This document shows, in pieces, positions 35,448 to 48,478 of a stretch of DNA of 64,000 bases. The first letter of the stretch is position 1; the number at the start of each line of letters is the position of its first letter. The position numbers were made by a program, and so were the translations under genes. The notes under the pieces are model-generated. The model was not told the DNA's origin. It saw only the letters and a list, made by a program, of their open reading frames with translations, and did no database searches. Source of the stretch: Prosopocoilus inquinatus (taxonomy: Eukaryota > Arthropoda > Insecta > Coleoptera > Lucanidae); NCBI GenBank assembly GCA_036172665.1, contig JAYKNF010000050.1:1-64000 (forward strand), read 5' to 3'.

Positions 35448-37031
35448 ATCTGTCATGTTATTTGAAGTTTGGATGGACTCCAGTATCTCTGATGTGAGAT
35501 ACGATATCTTCGGACGCAGCATAAGCTGGAAATAGTTTTAAACGAAACAACACGCATTAGCGTTGCTCCTGTGATGTATCTAATCGATCCTTACTTATCT
35601 AACATGTTATTTGACGTTTCGATGGACTCAAGTAACTCTGATGTGAGATACGATGTTTTCGGACGCAGCAGAAGCTGGAAATAGTTTTAAACGAAACAAC
35701 ACGCATTAGCGATGTTCCTGTGATGTATCTAATCGATCCTTACTCATCTATCATGTTATTTTACGTTTGGATGGACTCCAGTAACTCTGATGTGAGATAC
35801 AAAGTTTTTGGACGCAGCAGGAGCTGGAAATAGTTTTAAACGAAACAACACGTATTAGCGTTGTTCCTGTGATGTATCTAATCGATCCTTACTCATCTAT
35901 CATGTTATTTGACGTTTGGATGTACTCCAGTATCTCTGATGTGAGATACGAAATCTTCGGACGCAGCATAAGCTGGAAATAGTTTTAAACGAAACAACAC
36001 GCATTAGCGTTGTTCCTGTGATGTATCTAATCGATCCTTACTCATCTATCATGTTATTTGGCGTTTCGATGGACTCCTGTAACTTTGATGTGAGATACGA
36101 AGTTCTCGGACGCAGCTGAAGCTAGAAATAGTTTCAAACGAAACAACACGTATTAGCGTTGTTCCTGTGCTGTATCTAATCGATCCTTACTTATCTATCA
36201 TGTTATTTGACGTTTCGATGCACTCCAGTAACTCTGATGTGAGATACGACGTTTTCGGACGCAGCAGAAGCTGGAAATAGTTTTAAACGAAACAACACGT
36301 ATTAGCGTTGTTCCTGTGATGTATCTAATCGATCCTTACTCATCTATCATGTTATTTGACGTTTGGATGGACTCCAGTAACTCTGATGTGAGATACAAAG
36401 TTTTTGGACGCAGCAGAAGCTGGAAATAGTTTAGAACGAAAAAACACGTATTAGCGTTGTTCCTGTGATGTATCTAATCGATCCTTACTTAGCTACTATG
36501 TTATTTGACGTTTCGATGGACTCCAGTAACTCTAATGTGAGATACGAAATTTTCGGACGCAGCAGCAGCTGGAAATAGTTTTAAACGAAACAACACATAT
36601 TAGCGTTGTTCCTGTCATGTAACTAATCGATCCTTACTCATCTATCATGTTATTTGGCGTTTGGACGGACTCCAGTAACTCTGATTAGAGATACAAAGTT
36701 CTCGGACGCAGTAGAAGCTGGAAATAGTTTTGAACGAAACAACACGTATTAGCGTTGTTCCTGTGATGTATCTAAACGATCCTTACTTATCTAACATGTT
36801 ATTTGACGTTTGGATGGACTCCAGTAAGTCTGATGTGAGATACAGTTTTTGGACACAGCAGGAGCTGGAAATAGTTTTAAACGAAACAACACGTATTAGC
36901 GCTGTTCCTGTATTGTATCTAATCGATCCTTACTCATCTATCATGTTATTTGGCGTTTCGATGGACTCCAGTAGCTCTGATGTGAGATACGACGTTTTCG
37001 GACGCAGCAGAAGCTGGAAATAGTTTTAAAT
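35237..37031 (+). repeat. 12-monomer block, copy of 23325-25119
   Basis: Overlaps and continues the 33163 block. A 13-monomer tandem step links the 34829 and 36764 deletion units (1935 bp), showing local duplication of the block. After 37031 one monomer ('ctcttctatc' type) is missing compared with the step before, so 'ctgtcatg' recurs 12 monomers on (35451 to 37237, 1786 bp) and not 13. Confidence 0.8.
36764..36910 (+). repeat. 147-bp monomer with 2-bp deletion, copy 3 of 5
   Basis: Same form and context as at 24852 and 34829. Confidence 0.9.
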
Positions 37032-38209
37032 GAAACAACACGCATTAGCGTTGTTCCTGTGATGTATCTAATCGATCCTTACTCATCTATCATGTTATTT
37101 GGCGTTTCGATGGACTCCAGTAGCTCTGATGTGAGATACGACGTTTTCGGACGCAGCAGAAGCTGGAAATAGTTTTAAATGAAACAACACGCATTAGCGT
37201 TGTTCCTGTGATGTATCTAATCGATCCTTACTCATCTGTCATGTTATTTGACGTTTGGATGGACTCCAGTATCTCTGATGTGAGATACGATATCTTCGGA
37301 CGCAGCATAAGCTGGAAATAGTTTTAAACGAAACAACACGCATTAGCGTTGCTCCTGTGATGTATCTAATCGATCCGTACTTATCTAACATGTTATTTGA
37401 CGTTTCGATGGACTCAAGTAACTCTGATGTGAGATACGATGTTTTCGGACGCAGCAGAAGCTGGAAATAGTTTTAAACGAAACAACACGCATTAGCGATG
37501 TTCCTGTGATGTATCTAATCGATCCTTACTCATCTATCATGTTATTTTACGTTTGGATGGACTCCAGTAACTCTGATGTGAGATACAAAGTTTTTGGACG
37601 CAGCAGGAGCTGGAAATAGTTTTAAACGAAACAACACGTATTAGCGTTGTTCCTGTGATGTATCTAATCGATCCTTACTCATCTATCATGTTATTTGACG
37701 TTTGGATGTACTCCAGTATCTCTGATGTGAGATACGAAATCTTCGGACGCAGCATAAGCTGGAAATAGTTTTAAACGAAACAACACGCATTAGCGTTGTT
37801 CCTGTGATGTATCTAATCGATCCTTACTCATCTATCATGTTATTTGGCGTTTCGATGGACTCCAGTAACTTTGATGTGAGATACGAAGTTCTCGGACGCA
37901 GCTGAAGCTAGAAATAGTTTCAAACGAAACAACACGTATTAGCGTTGTTCCTGTGCTGTATCTAATCGATCCTTACTTATCTATCATGTTATTTGACGTT
38001 TCGATGCACTCCAGTAACTCTGATGTGAGATACGACGTTTTCGGACGCAGCAGAAGCTGGAAATAGTTTTAAACGAAACAACACGTATTAGCGTTGTTCC
38101 TGTGATGTATCTAATCGATCCTTACTCATCTATCATGTTAGTTGACGTTTGGATGGACTCCAGTAACTCTAATGTGAGAAACGAAATTTTCGGACGCAGC
38201 AGAAGCTGG
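37032..38209 (+). repeat. 8-monomer continuation of the 'ctgtcatg' series
   Basis: Repeats the order of 35451-36300 twelve monomers later: 'ctgtcatg...cataagc', 'gctcctg...gatccgtac...ctcaag', 'gatgttcctg...tttacg', 'gatgtactcc', 'ctttgatg...ctagaaatagtttc', 'gcactcc'. It then leaves it at a 'gttagttgacg' monomer with an 'aatgtgagaaacg' back half near 38140-38200. No gene. Confidence 0.75.
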
Positions 38210-38932
38210 AAATAGTTTTGAACGAAACAACACGTATTAGCGTTGTTCCTGTGATGTATCTAAACGATCCTTACTTATCTAACATGTTATTTGACGTTTG
38301 GATGGACTCCAGTAAGTCTGATGTGAGATACAAAGTTTTTGGACGCAGCAGGAGCTAGAAATAGTTTTAAACGAAACAACACGTATTAGCGTTGTTCCTG
38401 TGCTGTATCTAATCGATCCTTACTCATCTATCATCTTATTTGGCGTTTCGATGGACTCCAGTAGCTCTGATGTGAGATACGACGTTTTCGGACGCAGCAG
38501 AAGCTGGAAATAGTTTTAAACGAAACAACACGTATTAGCGTTGTTCCTGGGATGTATCTAATCGATCCTTACTCATCTATCATGTTATTTGACGTTTGGA
38601 TGGACTCCAGTAACTCTGATGTGAGATACAAAGTTTTTGGACGCAGCAGTAGCTGGAAATAGTTTAGAACGAAAAAACACGTATTAGCGTTGTTCCTGTG
38701 ATGTATCTAATCGATCCTTAATTAGCTACTATGTTATTTGACGTTTCGATGGACTCCAGTAACTCTAATGTGAGATACGAAATTTTCTTACGCAGCAGCA
38801 GCTGGAAATAGTTTTAAACGAAACAACACATATTAGCGTTGTTCCTGTGATGTAACTAATCGATCCTTACTCATCTATCATGTTATTTGACGTTTGGACG
38901 GACTCCAGTAACTCTGATGAGAGATACGACGT
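38210..38932 (+). repeat. 5-monomer block, repeated at 40147-40869 (13-monomer spacing)
   Basis: Offset 1937 bp (13 x 149). The private change 'attttcttacgc' (38781 and 40718) is shared and proves common descent. The first copy ends in a fused monomer ('gatgagagatacgacgttttcgg', about 38933) that skips type 3 of the 9-monomer order. It also has the private 'cttaattagct' at 38721. Confidence 0.82.
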
Positions 38933-39890
38933 TTTCGGACGCAGCAGAAGCTGGAAATAGTTTTAAACGAAACAACACGCATTAGCGTTGTTCCTGTGAT
39001 GTATCTAATCGATCCTTACTCATCTAACATGTTATTTGGCGTTTCGATGGACTCCAGTAACTTTGATGTGAGATACGAAGTTCTCGGACGCAGCTGAAGC
39101 TGGAAATAGTTTTAAACGAAACAACACGTACTAGCGTTGTTCCTGTGATGTATCTAATCGATCCTTACTCATCTATCATGTTATTTGACGTTTGGATGGG
39201 CTCCAGTAACTCTGAAGTGAGATACGAAGTTCTCGGACGCAGCTGAAGCTGGAAATAGTTTTAAACGAAACAACACGCATTAGCGTTGTTCCTGTGATGT
39301 ATCTAATCGATCCTTACTCATCTATCATGTTATTTGACGTTTGGATGGACTCCAGTAACTCTAATGTGAGAAACGAAATTTTCGGACGCAGCAGAAGCTG
39401 GAAATAGTTTTAAACGAAACAACACGCATTAGCGTTGTTCCTGTGATGTATCTAATCGATCCTTACTCATCTATTATGTTATTTGACGTTTGGATGGACT
39501 CCAGTAAGTCTGATGTGAGATACAAAGTTTTTGGCCGCAGCAGGAGCTGGAAATAGTTTTAAACGAAACAACACGTATTAGCGTTGTTCCTGTGCTGTAT
39601 CTAATCGATCCTTACTTATCTATCATGTTATTTGACGTTTCGATGCACTCCAGTAACTCTGATGTGAGATACGAAGTTTTCGGACGCAGCAGAAGCTGGA
39701 AATAGTTTTAAACGAAACAACACGTATTAGCGTTGTTCCTGGGATGTATCTAATCGATCCTTACTCATCTATCATGTTATTTGACGTTTGGATGGACTCC
39801 AGTAACTCTGATGTGAGATACAAAGTTTTTGGACGCAGCAGTAGCTGGAAATAGTTTAGAACGAAAAAACACGTATTAGCGTTGTTCCTG
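38699..39890 (+). repeat. 8-monomer deletion form of the higher-order unit (1192 bp)
   Basis: From the 'attagctact' monomer at 38699 to the next 'cttagctact' unit at 39891 there are eight monomers. The order follows the 1341-bp unit except that types 2 and 3 are fused into one hybrid monomer at about 38933. All other members, including 'gtactagcg...gggctcc', 'aatgtgagaaacg', 'gcactcc' and 'cctggg', are present. A private 'ttggccgcag' lies near 39532. Confidence 0.82.
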
Positions 39891-40131
39891 TGATGTATCT
39901 AATCGATCCTTACTTAGCTACTATGTTATTTGACGTTTCGATGGACTCCAGTAACTCTAATGTGAGATACGAAATTTTCGGACGCAGCAGCAGCTGGAAA
40001 TAGTTTTAAACGAAACAACACATATTAGCGTTGTTCCTGTCATGTAACTAATCGATCCTTACTCATCTATCATGTTATTTGACGTTTGGACGGACTCCAG
40101 TAACTCTGATTAGAGATACAAAGTTCTCGGA

Positions 40132-43100
40132 CGCAGTAGAAGCTGGAAATAGTTTTGAACGAAACAACACGTATTAGCGTTGTTCCTGTGATGTATCTAA
40201 ACGATCCTTACTTATCTAACATGTTATTTGACGTTTGGATGGACTCCAGTAAGTCTGATGTGAGATACAAAGTTTTTGGACGCAGCAGGAGCTAGAAATA
40301 GTTTTAAACGAAACAACACGTATTAGCGTTGTTCCTGTGCTGTATCTAATCGATCCTTACTCATCTATCATCTTATTTGGCGTTTCGATGGACTCCAGTA
40401 GCTCTGATGTGAGATACGACGTTTTCGGACGCAGCAGAAGCTGGAAATAGTTTTAAACGAAACAACACGTATTAGCGTTGTTCCTGGGATGTATCTAATC
40501 GATCCTTACTCATCTATCATGTTATTTGACGTTTGGATGGACTCCAGTAACTCTGATGTGAGATACAAAGTTTTTGGACGCAGCAGTAGCTGGAAATAGT
40601 TTAGAACGAAAAAACACGTATTAGCGTTGTTCCTGTGATGTATCTAATCGATCCTTACTTAGCTACTATGTTATTTGACGTTTCGATGGACTCCAGTAAC
40701 TCTAATGTGAGATACGAAATTTTCTTACGCAGCAGCAGCTGGAAATAGTTTTAAACGAAACAACACATATTAGCGTTGTTCCTGTGATGTAACTAATCGA
40801 TCCTTACTCATCTATCATGTTATTTGACGTTTGGACGGACTCCAGTAACTCTGATGAGAGATACGACGTTTTTGGACGCAGCAGGAGCTGGAAATAGTTT
40901 TAAACGAAACAACACGTATTAGCGTTGTTCCTGTGCTGTATCTAATCAATCCTTACTCATCTATCATGTTATTTGTCGTTTCGATGGACTCCAGTAGCTC
41001 TGATGTGAGATACGACGTTTTCGGACGCAGCAGAAGCTGGAAATAGTTTTAAACGAAACAACACGCATTAGCGTTGTTCCTGTGATGTATCTAATCGATC
41101 CTTACTCATCTAACATGTTATTTGGCGTTTCGATGGACTCCAGTAACTTTGATGTGAGATACGAAGTTCTCGGACGCAGCTGAAGCTGGAAATAGTTTTA
41201 AACGAAACAACACGTACTAGCGTTGTTCCTGTGATGTATCTAATCGATCCTTACTCATCTATCATGTTATTTGACGTTTGGATGGGCTCCAGTAACTCTG
41301 AAGTGAGATACGAAGTTCTCGGACGCAGCTGAAGCTGGAAATAGTTTTAAACGAAACAACACGCATTAGCGTTGTTCCTGTGATGTATCTAATCGATCCT
41401 TACTCATCTATCATGTTATTTGACGTTTGGATGGACTCCAGTAACTCTAATGTGAGAAACGAAATTTTCGGACGCAGCAGAAGCTGGAAATAGTTTTAAA
41501 CGAAACAACACGCATTAGCGTTGTTCCTGTGATGTATCTAATCGATCCTTACTCATCTATTATGTTATTTGACGTTTGGATGGACTCCAGTAAGTCTGAT
41601 GTGAGATACAAAGTTTTTGGACGCAGCAGGAGCTGGAAATAGTTTTAAACGAAACAACACGTATTAGCGTTGTTCCTGTGCTGTATCTAATCGATCCTTA
41701 CTTATCTATCATGTTATTTGACGTTTCGATGCACTCCAGTAACTCTGATGTGAGATACGAAGTTTTCGGACGCAGCAGAAGCTGGAAATAGTTTTAAACG
41801 AAACAACACGTATTAGCGTTGTTCCTGGGATGTATCTAATCGATCCTTACTCATCTATCATGTTATTTGACGTTTGGATGGACTCCAGTAACTCTGATGT
41901 GAGATACAAAGTTTTTGGACGCAGCAGTAGCTGGAAATAGTTTAGAACGAAAAAACACGTATTAGCGTTGTTCCTGTGATGTATCTAATCGATCCTTACT
42001 TAGCTACTATGTTATTTGACGTTTCGATGGACTCCAGTAACTCTAATGTGAGATACGAAATTTTCGGACGCAGCAGCAGCTGGAAATAGTTTTAAACGAA
42101 ACAACACATATTAGCGTTGTTCCTGTGATGTAACTAATCGATCCTTACTCATCTATCATGTTATTTGACGTTTGGACGGACTCCAGTAACTCTGATGAGA
42201 GATACGACGTTTTTGGACGCAGCAGGAGCTGGAAATAGTTTTAAACGAAACAACACGTATTAGCGTTGTTCCTGTGCTGTATCTAATCAATCCTTACTCA
42301 TCTATCATGTTATTTGTCGTTTCGATGGACTCCAGTAGCTCTGATGTGAGATACGACGTTTTCGGACGCAGCAGAAGCTGGAAATAGTTTTAAACGAAAC
42401 AACACGCATTAGCGTTGTTCCTGTGATGTATCTAATCGATCCTTACTCATCTAACATGTTATTTGGCGTTTCGATGGACTCCAGTAACTTTGATGTGAGA
42501 TACGAAGTTCTCGGACGCAGCTGAAGCTGGAAATAGTTTTAAACGAAACAACACGTATTAGCGTTGTTCCTGTGATGTATCTAATCGATCCTTACTCATC
42601 TATCATGTTATTTGACGTTTGGATGGGCTCCAGTAACTCTGAAGTGAGATACGAAGTTCTCGGACGCAGCTGAAGCTGGAAATAGTTTTAAACGAAACAA
42701 CACGCATTAGCGTTGTTCCTGTGATGTATCTAATCGATCCTTACTCATCTATCATGTTATTTGACGTTTGGATGGACTCCAGTAAGTCTGATGTGAGATA
42801 CGACGTTTTTGGACGCAGCAGGAGCTGGAAATAGTTTGAAACGAAACAACACGTATTAGCGTTGTTCCTGAGCTGTATCTAATCGATCCTTACTCATTTA
42901 TCATGTTATTTGACGTTTGGATGGACTCCAGTAACTCTGATGTGAGATACGAAATTATCGGACGCAGCAGAAGCTGGAAATAGTTTTAAATGAAACAACA
43001 CGCATTAGCGTTGTGCCTGTGATGTATCTAATCGATCCTTCCTCATCTATCATGTTATTTGACGTTTCGATGGACTCTAGTAACTCTGATGTGATATACG

Positions 43101-43205
43101 AAGTTTTTGGACGCAGCAGGAGCTAGAAATAGTTTTAAACGAAACAACACGTATTAGCGTTGTTCCTGTGATGTATCTAATCGATCCTTACTCATCTATC
43201 ATGTT
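40132..43205 (+). repeat. 3.1-kb block, copy of 25985-29058 and of 45047-48120
   Basis: Offset 14147 from the 26-kb copy and 4915 to the 45-kb copy. It contains a full 9-monomer unit at 40636-41976 and the start of the variant unit at 41977. It departs at about 43205, where 'gatgcactcc' follows in place of 'gatggtctcc'. Private change: 'ccttcctc' near 43038. Confidence 0.83.
40636..41976 (+). repeat. Complete 9-monomer higher-order unit (1341 bp), second example
   Basis: Same order of nine monomer types as at 26489-27829. The 'cttagctact' anchors at 40658 and 41999 are exactly 1341 bp apart. The first monomer carries the private 'ttcttacgc' shared with 38781. Confidence 0.85.
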
Positions 43206-44620
43206 ATTTGACGTTTCGATGCACTCCAGTAACTCTGATGTGAGATACGACGTTTTCGGACGCAGCAGAAGCTGGAAATAGTTTTAAACGAAACAACACG
43301 TATTAGCGTTGTTCCTGTGATGTATCTAATCGATCCTTACTCATCTATCATGTTATTTGACGTTTGGATGGACTCCAGTAACTCTGATGTGAGATACAAA
43401 GTTTTTGGACGCAGCAGAAGCTGGAAATAGTTTAGAACGAAAAAACACGTATTAGCGTTGTTCCTGTGATGTATCTAATCGATCCTTACTTAGCTACTAT
43501 GTTATTTGACGTTTCGATGGACTCCAGTAACTCTAATGTGAGATACGAAATTTTCGGACGCAGCAGCAGCTGGAAATAGTTTTAAACGAAACAACACATA
43601 TTAGCGTTGTTCCTGTCATGTAACTAATCGATCCTTACTCATCTATCATGTTATTTGGCGTTTGGACGGACTCCAGTAACTCTGATTAGAGATACAAAGT
43701 TCTCGGACGCAGTAGAAGCTGGAAATAGTTTTGAACGAAACAACACGTATTAGCGTTGTTCCTGTGATGTATCTAAACGATCCTTACTTATCTAACATGT
43801 TATTTGACGTTTGGATGGACTCCAGTAAGTCTGATGTGAGATACAGTTTTTGGACACAGCAGGAGCTGGAAATAGTTTTAAACGAAACAACACGTATTAG
43901 CGCTGTTCCTGTATTGTATCTAATCGATCCTTACTCATCTATCATGTTATTTGGCGTTTCGATGGACTCCAGTAGCTCTGATGTGAGATACGACGTTTTC
44001 GGACGCAGCAGAAGCTGGAAATAGTTTTAAACGAAACAACACGCATTAGCGTTGTTCCTGTGATGTATCTAATCGATCCTTACTCTTCTATCATGTTATT
44101 TGGCGTTTCGATGGACTCCAGTAACTTTGATGTGAGATACGAAGTTCTCGGACGCAGCTGAAGCTGGAAATAGTTTTAAATGAAACAACACGTATTAGCG
44201 TTGTTCCTGTGATGTATCTAATCGATCCTTACTCATCTATCATGTTATTTGGCGTTTCGATGGACTCCAGTAGCTCTGATGTGAGATACGACGTTTTCGG
44301 ACGCAGCAGAAGCTGGAAATAGTTTTAAATGAAACAACACGCATTAGCGTTGTTCCTGTGATGTATCTAATCGATCCTTACTCATCTGTCATGTTATTTG
44401 ACGTTTGGATGGACTCCAGTATCTCTGATGTGAGATACGATATCTTCGGACGCAGCATAAGCTGGAAATAGTTTTAAACGAAACAACACGCATTAGCGTT
44501 GTTCCTGTGATGTATCTAATCGATCCTTACTCATCTATCATGTTATTTGGCGTTTCGATGGACTCCAGTAACTCTGATGTGAGATACGACGTTTTCGGAC
44601 GCAGCAGAAGCTGGAAATAG
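43206..44620 (+). repeat. Module with 2-bp-deletion unit, copy of 34.2-35.5 kb
   Basis: Order 'gcactcc', 'agaacg', 'cttagctact' (43489), 'gtcatgtaac...gattagag', 'ctaaacgatcc...acagttttt', 'tattgtatc', 'ctcttctatc...ctttgatg', 'ggcg...gctctg', 'ctgtcatg...cataagc' as at 34.2 kb. It lies between two copies of the 9-monomer domain, so a module from one domain sits inside another. Confidence 0.78.
43765..43911 (+). repeat. 147-bp monomer with 2-bp deletion, copy 4 of 5
   Basis: Same form and context as at 24852, 34829 and 36764. Confidence 0.9.
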
Positions 44621-45550
44621 TTTTAAACGAAACAACACGTATTAGCGTTGTTCCTGTGATGTATCTAATCGATCCTTACTCATCTATCATGTTAGTTGAC
44701 GTTTGGATGGACTCCAGTAACTCTGATGTGAGATACAAAGTTTTTGGACGCAGCAGAAGCTGGAAATAGTTTAGAACGAAAAAACACGTGTTAGCGTTGT
44801 TCCTGTGATGTATCTAATCGATCCTTACTTAGCTACTATGTTATTTGACGTTTCGATGGACTCCAGTAACTCTAATGTGAGATACGAAATTTTCGGACGC
44901 AGCAGCAGCTGGAAATAGTTTTAAACGAAACAACACATATTAGCGTTGTTCCTGTCATGTAACTAATCGATCCTTACTCATCTATCATGTTATTTGACGT
45001 TTGGACGGACTCCAGTAACTCTGATTAGAGATACAAAGTTCTCGGACGCAGTAGAAGCTGGAAATAGTTTTGAACGAAACAACACGTATTAGCGTTGTTC
45101 CTGTGATGTATCTAAACGATCCTTACTTATCTAACATGTTATTTGACGTTTGGATGGACTCCAGTATGTCTGATGTGAGATACAAAGTTTTTGGACGCAG
45201 CAGGAGCTAGAAATAGTTTTAAACGAAACAACACGTATTAGCGTTGTTCCTGTGCTGTATCTAATCGATCCTTACTCATCTATCATCTTATTTGGCGTTT
45301 CGATGGACTCCAGTAGCTCTGATGTGAGATACGACGTTTTCGGACGCAGCAGAAGCTGGAAATAGTTTTAAACGAAACAACACGTATTAGCGTTGTTCCT
45401 GGGATGTATCTAATCGATCCTTACTCATCTATCATGTTATTTGACGTTTGGATGGACTCCAGTAACTCTGATGTGAGATACAAAGTTTTTGGACGCAGCA
45501 GTAGCTGGAAATAGTTTAGAACGAAAAAACACGTATTAGCGTTGTTCCTG

Positions 45551-46891
45551 TGATGTATCTAATCGATCCTTACTTAGCTACTATGTTATTTGACGTTTCG
45601 ATGGACTCCAGTAACTCTAATGTGAGATACGAAATTTTCGGACGCAGCAGCAGCTGGAAATAGTTTTAAACGAAACAACACATATTAGCGTTGTTCCTGT
45701 GATGTAACTAATCGATCCTTACTCATCTATCATGTTATTTGACGTTTGGACGGACTCCAGTAACTCTGATGAGAGATACGACGTTTTTGGACGCAGCAGG
45801 AGCTGGAAATAGTTTTAAACGAAACAACACGTATTAGCGTTGTTCCTGTGCTGTATCTAATCAATCCTTACTCATCTATCATGTTATTTGTCGTTTCGAT
45901 GGACTCCAGTAGCTCTGATGTGAGATACGACGTTTTCGGACGCAGCAGAAGCTGGAAATAGTTTTAAACGAAACAACACGCATTAGCGTTGTTCCTGTGA
46001 TGTATCTAATCGATCCTTACTCATCTAACATGTTATTTGGCGTTTCGATGGACTCCAGTAACTTTGATGTGAGATACGAAGTTCTCGGACGCAGCTGAAG
46101 CTGGAAATAGTTTTAAACGAAACAACACGTACTAGCGTTGTTCCTGTGATGTATCTAATCGATCCTTACTCATCTATCATGTTATTTGACGTTTGGATGG
46201 GCTCCAGTAACTCTGAAGTGAGATACGAAGTTCTCGGACGCAGCTGAAGCTGGAAATAGTTTTAAACGAAACAACACGCATTAGCGTTGTTCCTGTGATG
46301 TATCTAATCGATCCTTACTCATCTATCATGTTATTTGACGTTTGGATGGACTCCAGTAACTCTAATGTGAGAAACGAAATTTTCGGACGCAGCAGAAGCT
46401 GGAAATAGTTTTAAACGAAACAACACGCATTAGCGTTGTTCCTGTGATGTATCTAATCGATCCTTACTCATCTATCATGTTATTTGACGTTTGGATGGAC
46501 TCCAGTAAGTCTGATGTGAGATACAAAGTTTTTGGACGCAGCAGGAGCTGGAAATAGTTTTAAACGAAACAACACGTATTAGCGTTGTTCCTGTGCTGTA
46601 TCTAATCGATCCTTACTTATCTATCATGTTATTTGACGTTTCGATGCACTCCAGTAACTCTGATGTGAGATACGAAGTTTTCGGACGCAGCAGAAGCTGG
46701 AAATAGTTTTAAACGAAACAACACGTATTAGCGTTGTTCCTGGGATGTATCTAATCGATCCTTACTCATCTATCATGTTATTTGACGTTTGGATGGACTC
46801 CAGTAACTCTGATGTGAGATACAAAGTTTTTGGACGCAGCAGTAGCTGGAAATAGTTTAGAACGAAAAAACACGTATTAGCGTTGTTCCTG
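45551..46891 (+). repeat. Complete 9-monomer higher-order unit (1341 bp), third example
   Basis: Same nine types in the same order; 'cttagctact' anchors at 45573 and 46914 are 1341 bp apart. Confidence 0.87.
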
Positions 46892-48478
46892 TGATGTATC
46901 TAATCGATCCTTACTTAGCTACTATGTTATTTGACGTTTCGATGGACTCCAGTAACTCTAATGTGAGATACGAAATTTTCGGACGCAGCAGCAGCTGGAA
47001 ATAGTTTTAAACGAAACAACACATATTAGCGTTGTTCCTGTGATGTAACTAATCGATCCTTACTCATCTATCATGTTATTTGACGTTTGGACGGACTCCA
47101 GTAACTCTGATGAGAGATACGACGTTTTTGGACGCAGCAGGAGCTGGAAATAGTTTTAAACGAAACAACACGTATTAGCGTTGTTCCTGTGCTGTATCTA
47201 ATCAATCCTTACTCATCTATCATGTTATTTGTCGTTTCGATGGACTCCAGTAGCTCTGATGTGAGATACGACGTTTTCGGACGCAGCAGAAGCTGGAAAT
47301 AGTTTTAAACGAAACAACACGCATTAGCGTTGTTCCTGTGATGTATCTAATCGATCCTTACTCATCTAACATGTTATTTGGCGTTTCGATGGACTCCAGT
47401 AACTTTGATGTGAGATACGAAGTTCTCGGACGCAGCTGAAGCTGGAAATAGTTTTAAACGAAACAACACGTATTAGCGTTGTTCCTGTGATGTATCTAAT
47501 CGATCCTTACTCATCTATCATGTTATTTGACGTTTGGATGGGCTCCAGTAACTCTGAAGTGAGATACGATGTTCTCGGACGCAGCTGAAGCTGGAAATAG
47601 TTTTAAACGAAACAACACGCATTAGCGTTGTTCCTGTGATGTATCTAATCGATCCTTACTCATCTATCATGTTATATGACGTTTGGATGGACTCCAGTAA
47701 GTCTGATGTGAGATACGACGTTTTTGGACGCAGCAGGAGCTGGAAATAGTTTGAAACGAAACAACACGTATTAGCGTTGTTCCTGAGCTGTATCTAATCG
47801 ATCCTTACTCATTTATCATGTTATTTGACGTTTGGATGGACTCCAGTAACTCTGATGTGAGATACGAAATTATCGGACGCAGCAGAAGCTGGAAATAGTT
47901 TTAAATGAAACAACACGCATTAGCGTTGTGCCTGTGATGTATCTAATCGATCCTTACTCATCTATCATGTTATTTGACGTTTCGATGGACTCTAGTAACT
48001 CTGATGTGATATACGAAGTTTTTGGACGCAGCAGGAGCTAGAAATAGTTTTAAACGAAACAACACGTATTAGCGTTGTTCCTGTGATGTATCTAATCGAT
48101 CCTTACTCATCTATCATGTTATTTGACGTTTGGATGGTCTCCAGTATCTCCGATGTGAGATACGAAATTTTCGGACGCAGCAGAAGCTGGTAATAGTTTT
48201 AAACGAAACAACACGCATTAGCGTTGTTCCTGTGATGTATCTAAACAATCCTTACTTATCTAACATGTTATTTGACGTTTGGATGGACTCCAGTAAGTCT
48301 GATGTGAGATACAAAGTTTTTGGACGCAGCAGGAGCTGGAAATAGTTTGAAACGAAACAACACGTATTAGCGTTGTTCCTGAGCTGTATCTAATCGATCC
48401 TTACTCATTTATCATGTTATTTGGCGTTTCGATAGACTCCAGTAGCTCTGATGTGAGATACGACGTTTTCGGACGCAG
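46445..48478 (+). repeat. 13-14-monomer block, tandem copy at 48829-50862 (16-monomer spacing)
   Basis: Offset 2384 bp (16 x 149), checked at 'cttagctact' 46914/49298 and 'ggtctcc' 48130/50514. Differences include 'gacgtttgg' against 'gacatttgg' (near 50211), 'gctttgttcc' near 49859, 'catattattt' near 49902 and 'agtatctctg' near 50825. The connecting units at 48479-48828 are 'gatacttac...aatatgagaaacg' and 'gtgcctg...attatcgg'. Confidence 0.82.

Larger units (their letters stand above)
33163..36443 (+). repeat. 22-monomer (3.3 kb) block, copy at 60720-64000
   Basis: The offset of 27557 bp is constant from the 'gagctg...catttatc...gacatttgg' unit through 'gatggtctcc...tgtaagatac', 'gtcatgtaac...gattagag', the 2-bp-deletion unit, 'ctgtcatg...gaagtttgg' and 'actcctgtaac'. 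The later copy reaches the window edge, so the match may be longer. Seen differences are few: 'tttctatgg' near 33387, 'gatctttac' near 60910, and 'gatagag' near 62463 against 'gatacag'. Confidence 0.85.
45047..48478 (+). repeat. 23-monomer (3.4 kb) block, copy of 25985-29416
   Basis: Offset 19062 bp over the whole length. It ends at 48478, where 'gcagctgaag' follows in place of 'gcagcagaag', giving a hybrid monomer. Relative to the 40-kb copy the match starts earlier, from about 44795. Private changes are 'agtatgtctg' near 45165, 'gatgttctcgg' near 47568 and 'gttatatgacg' near 47673. Confidence 0.85.
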
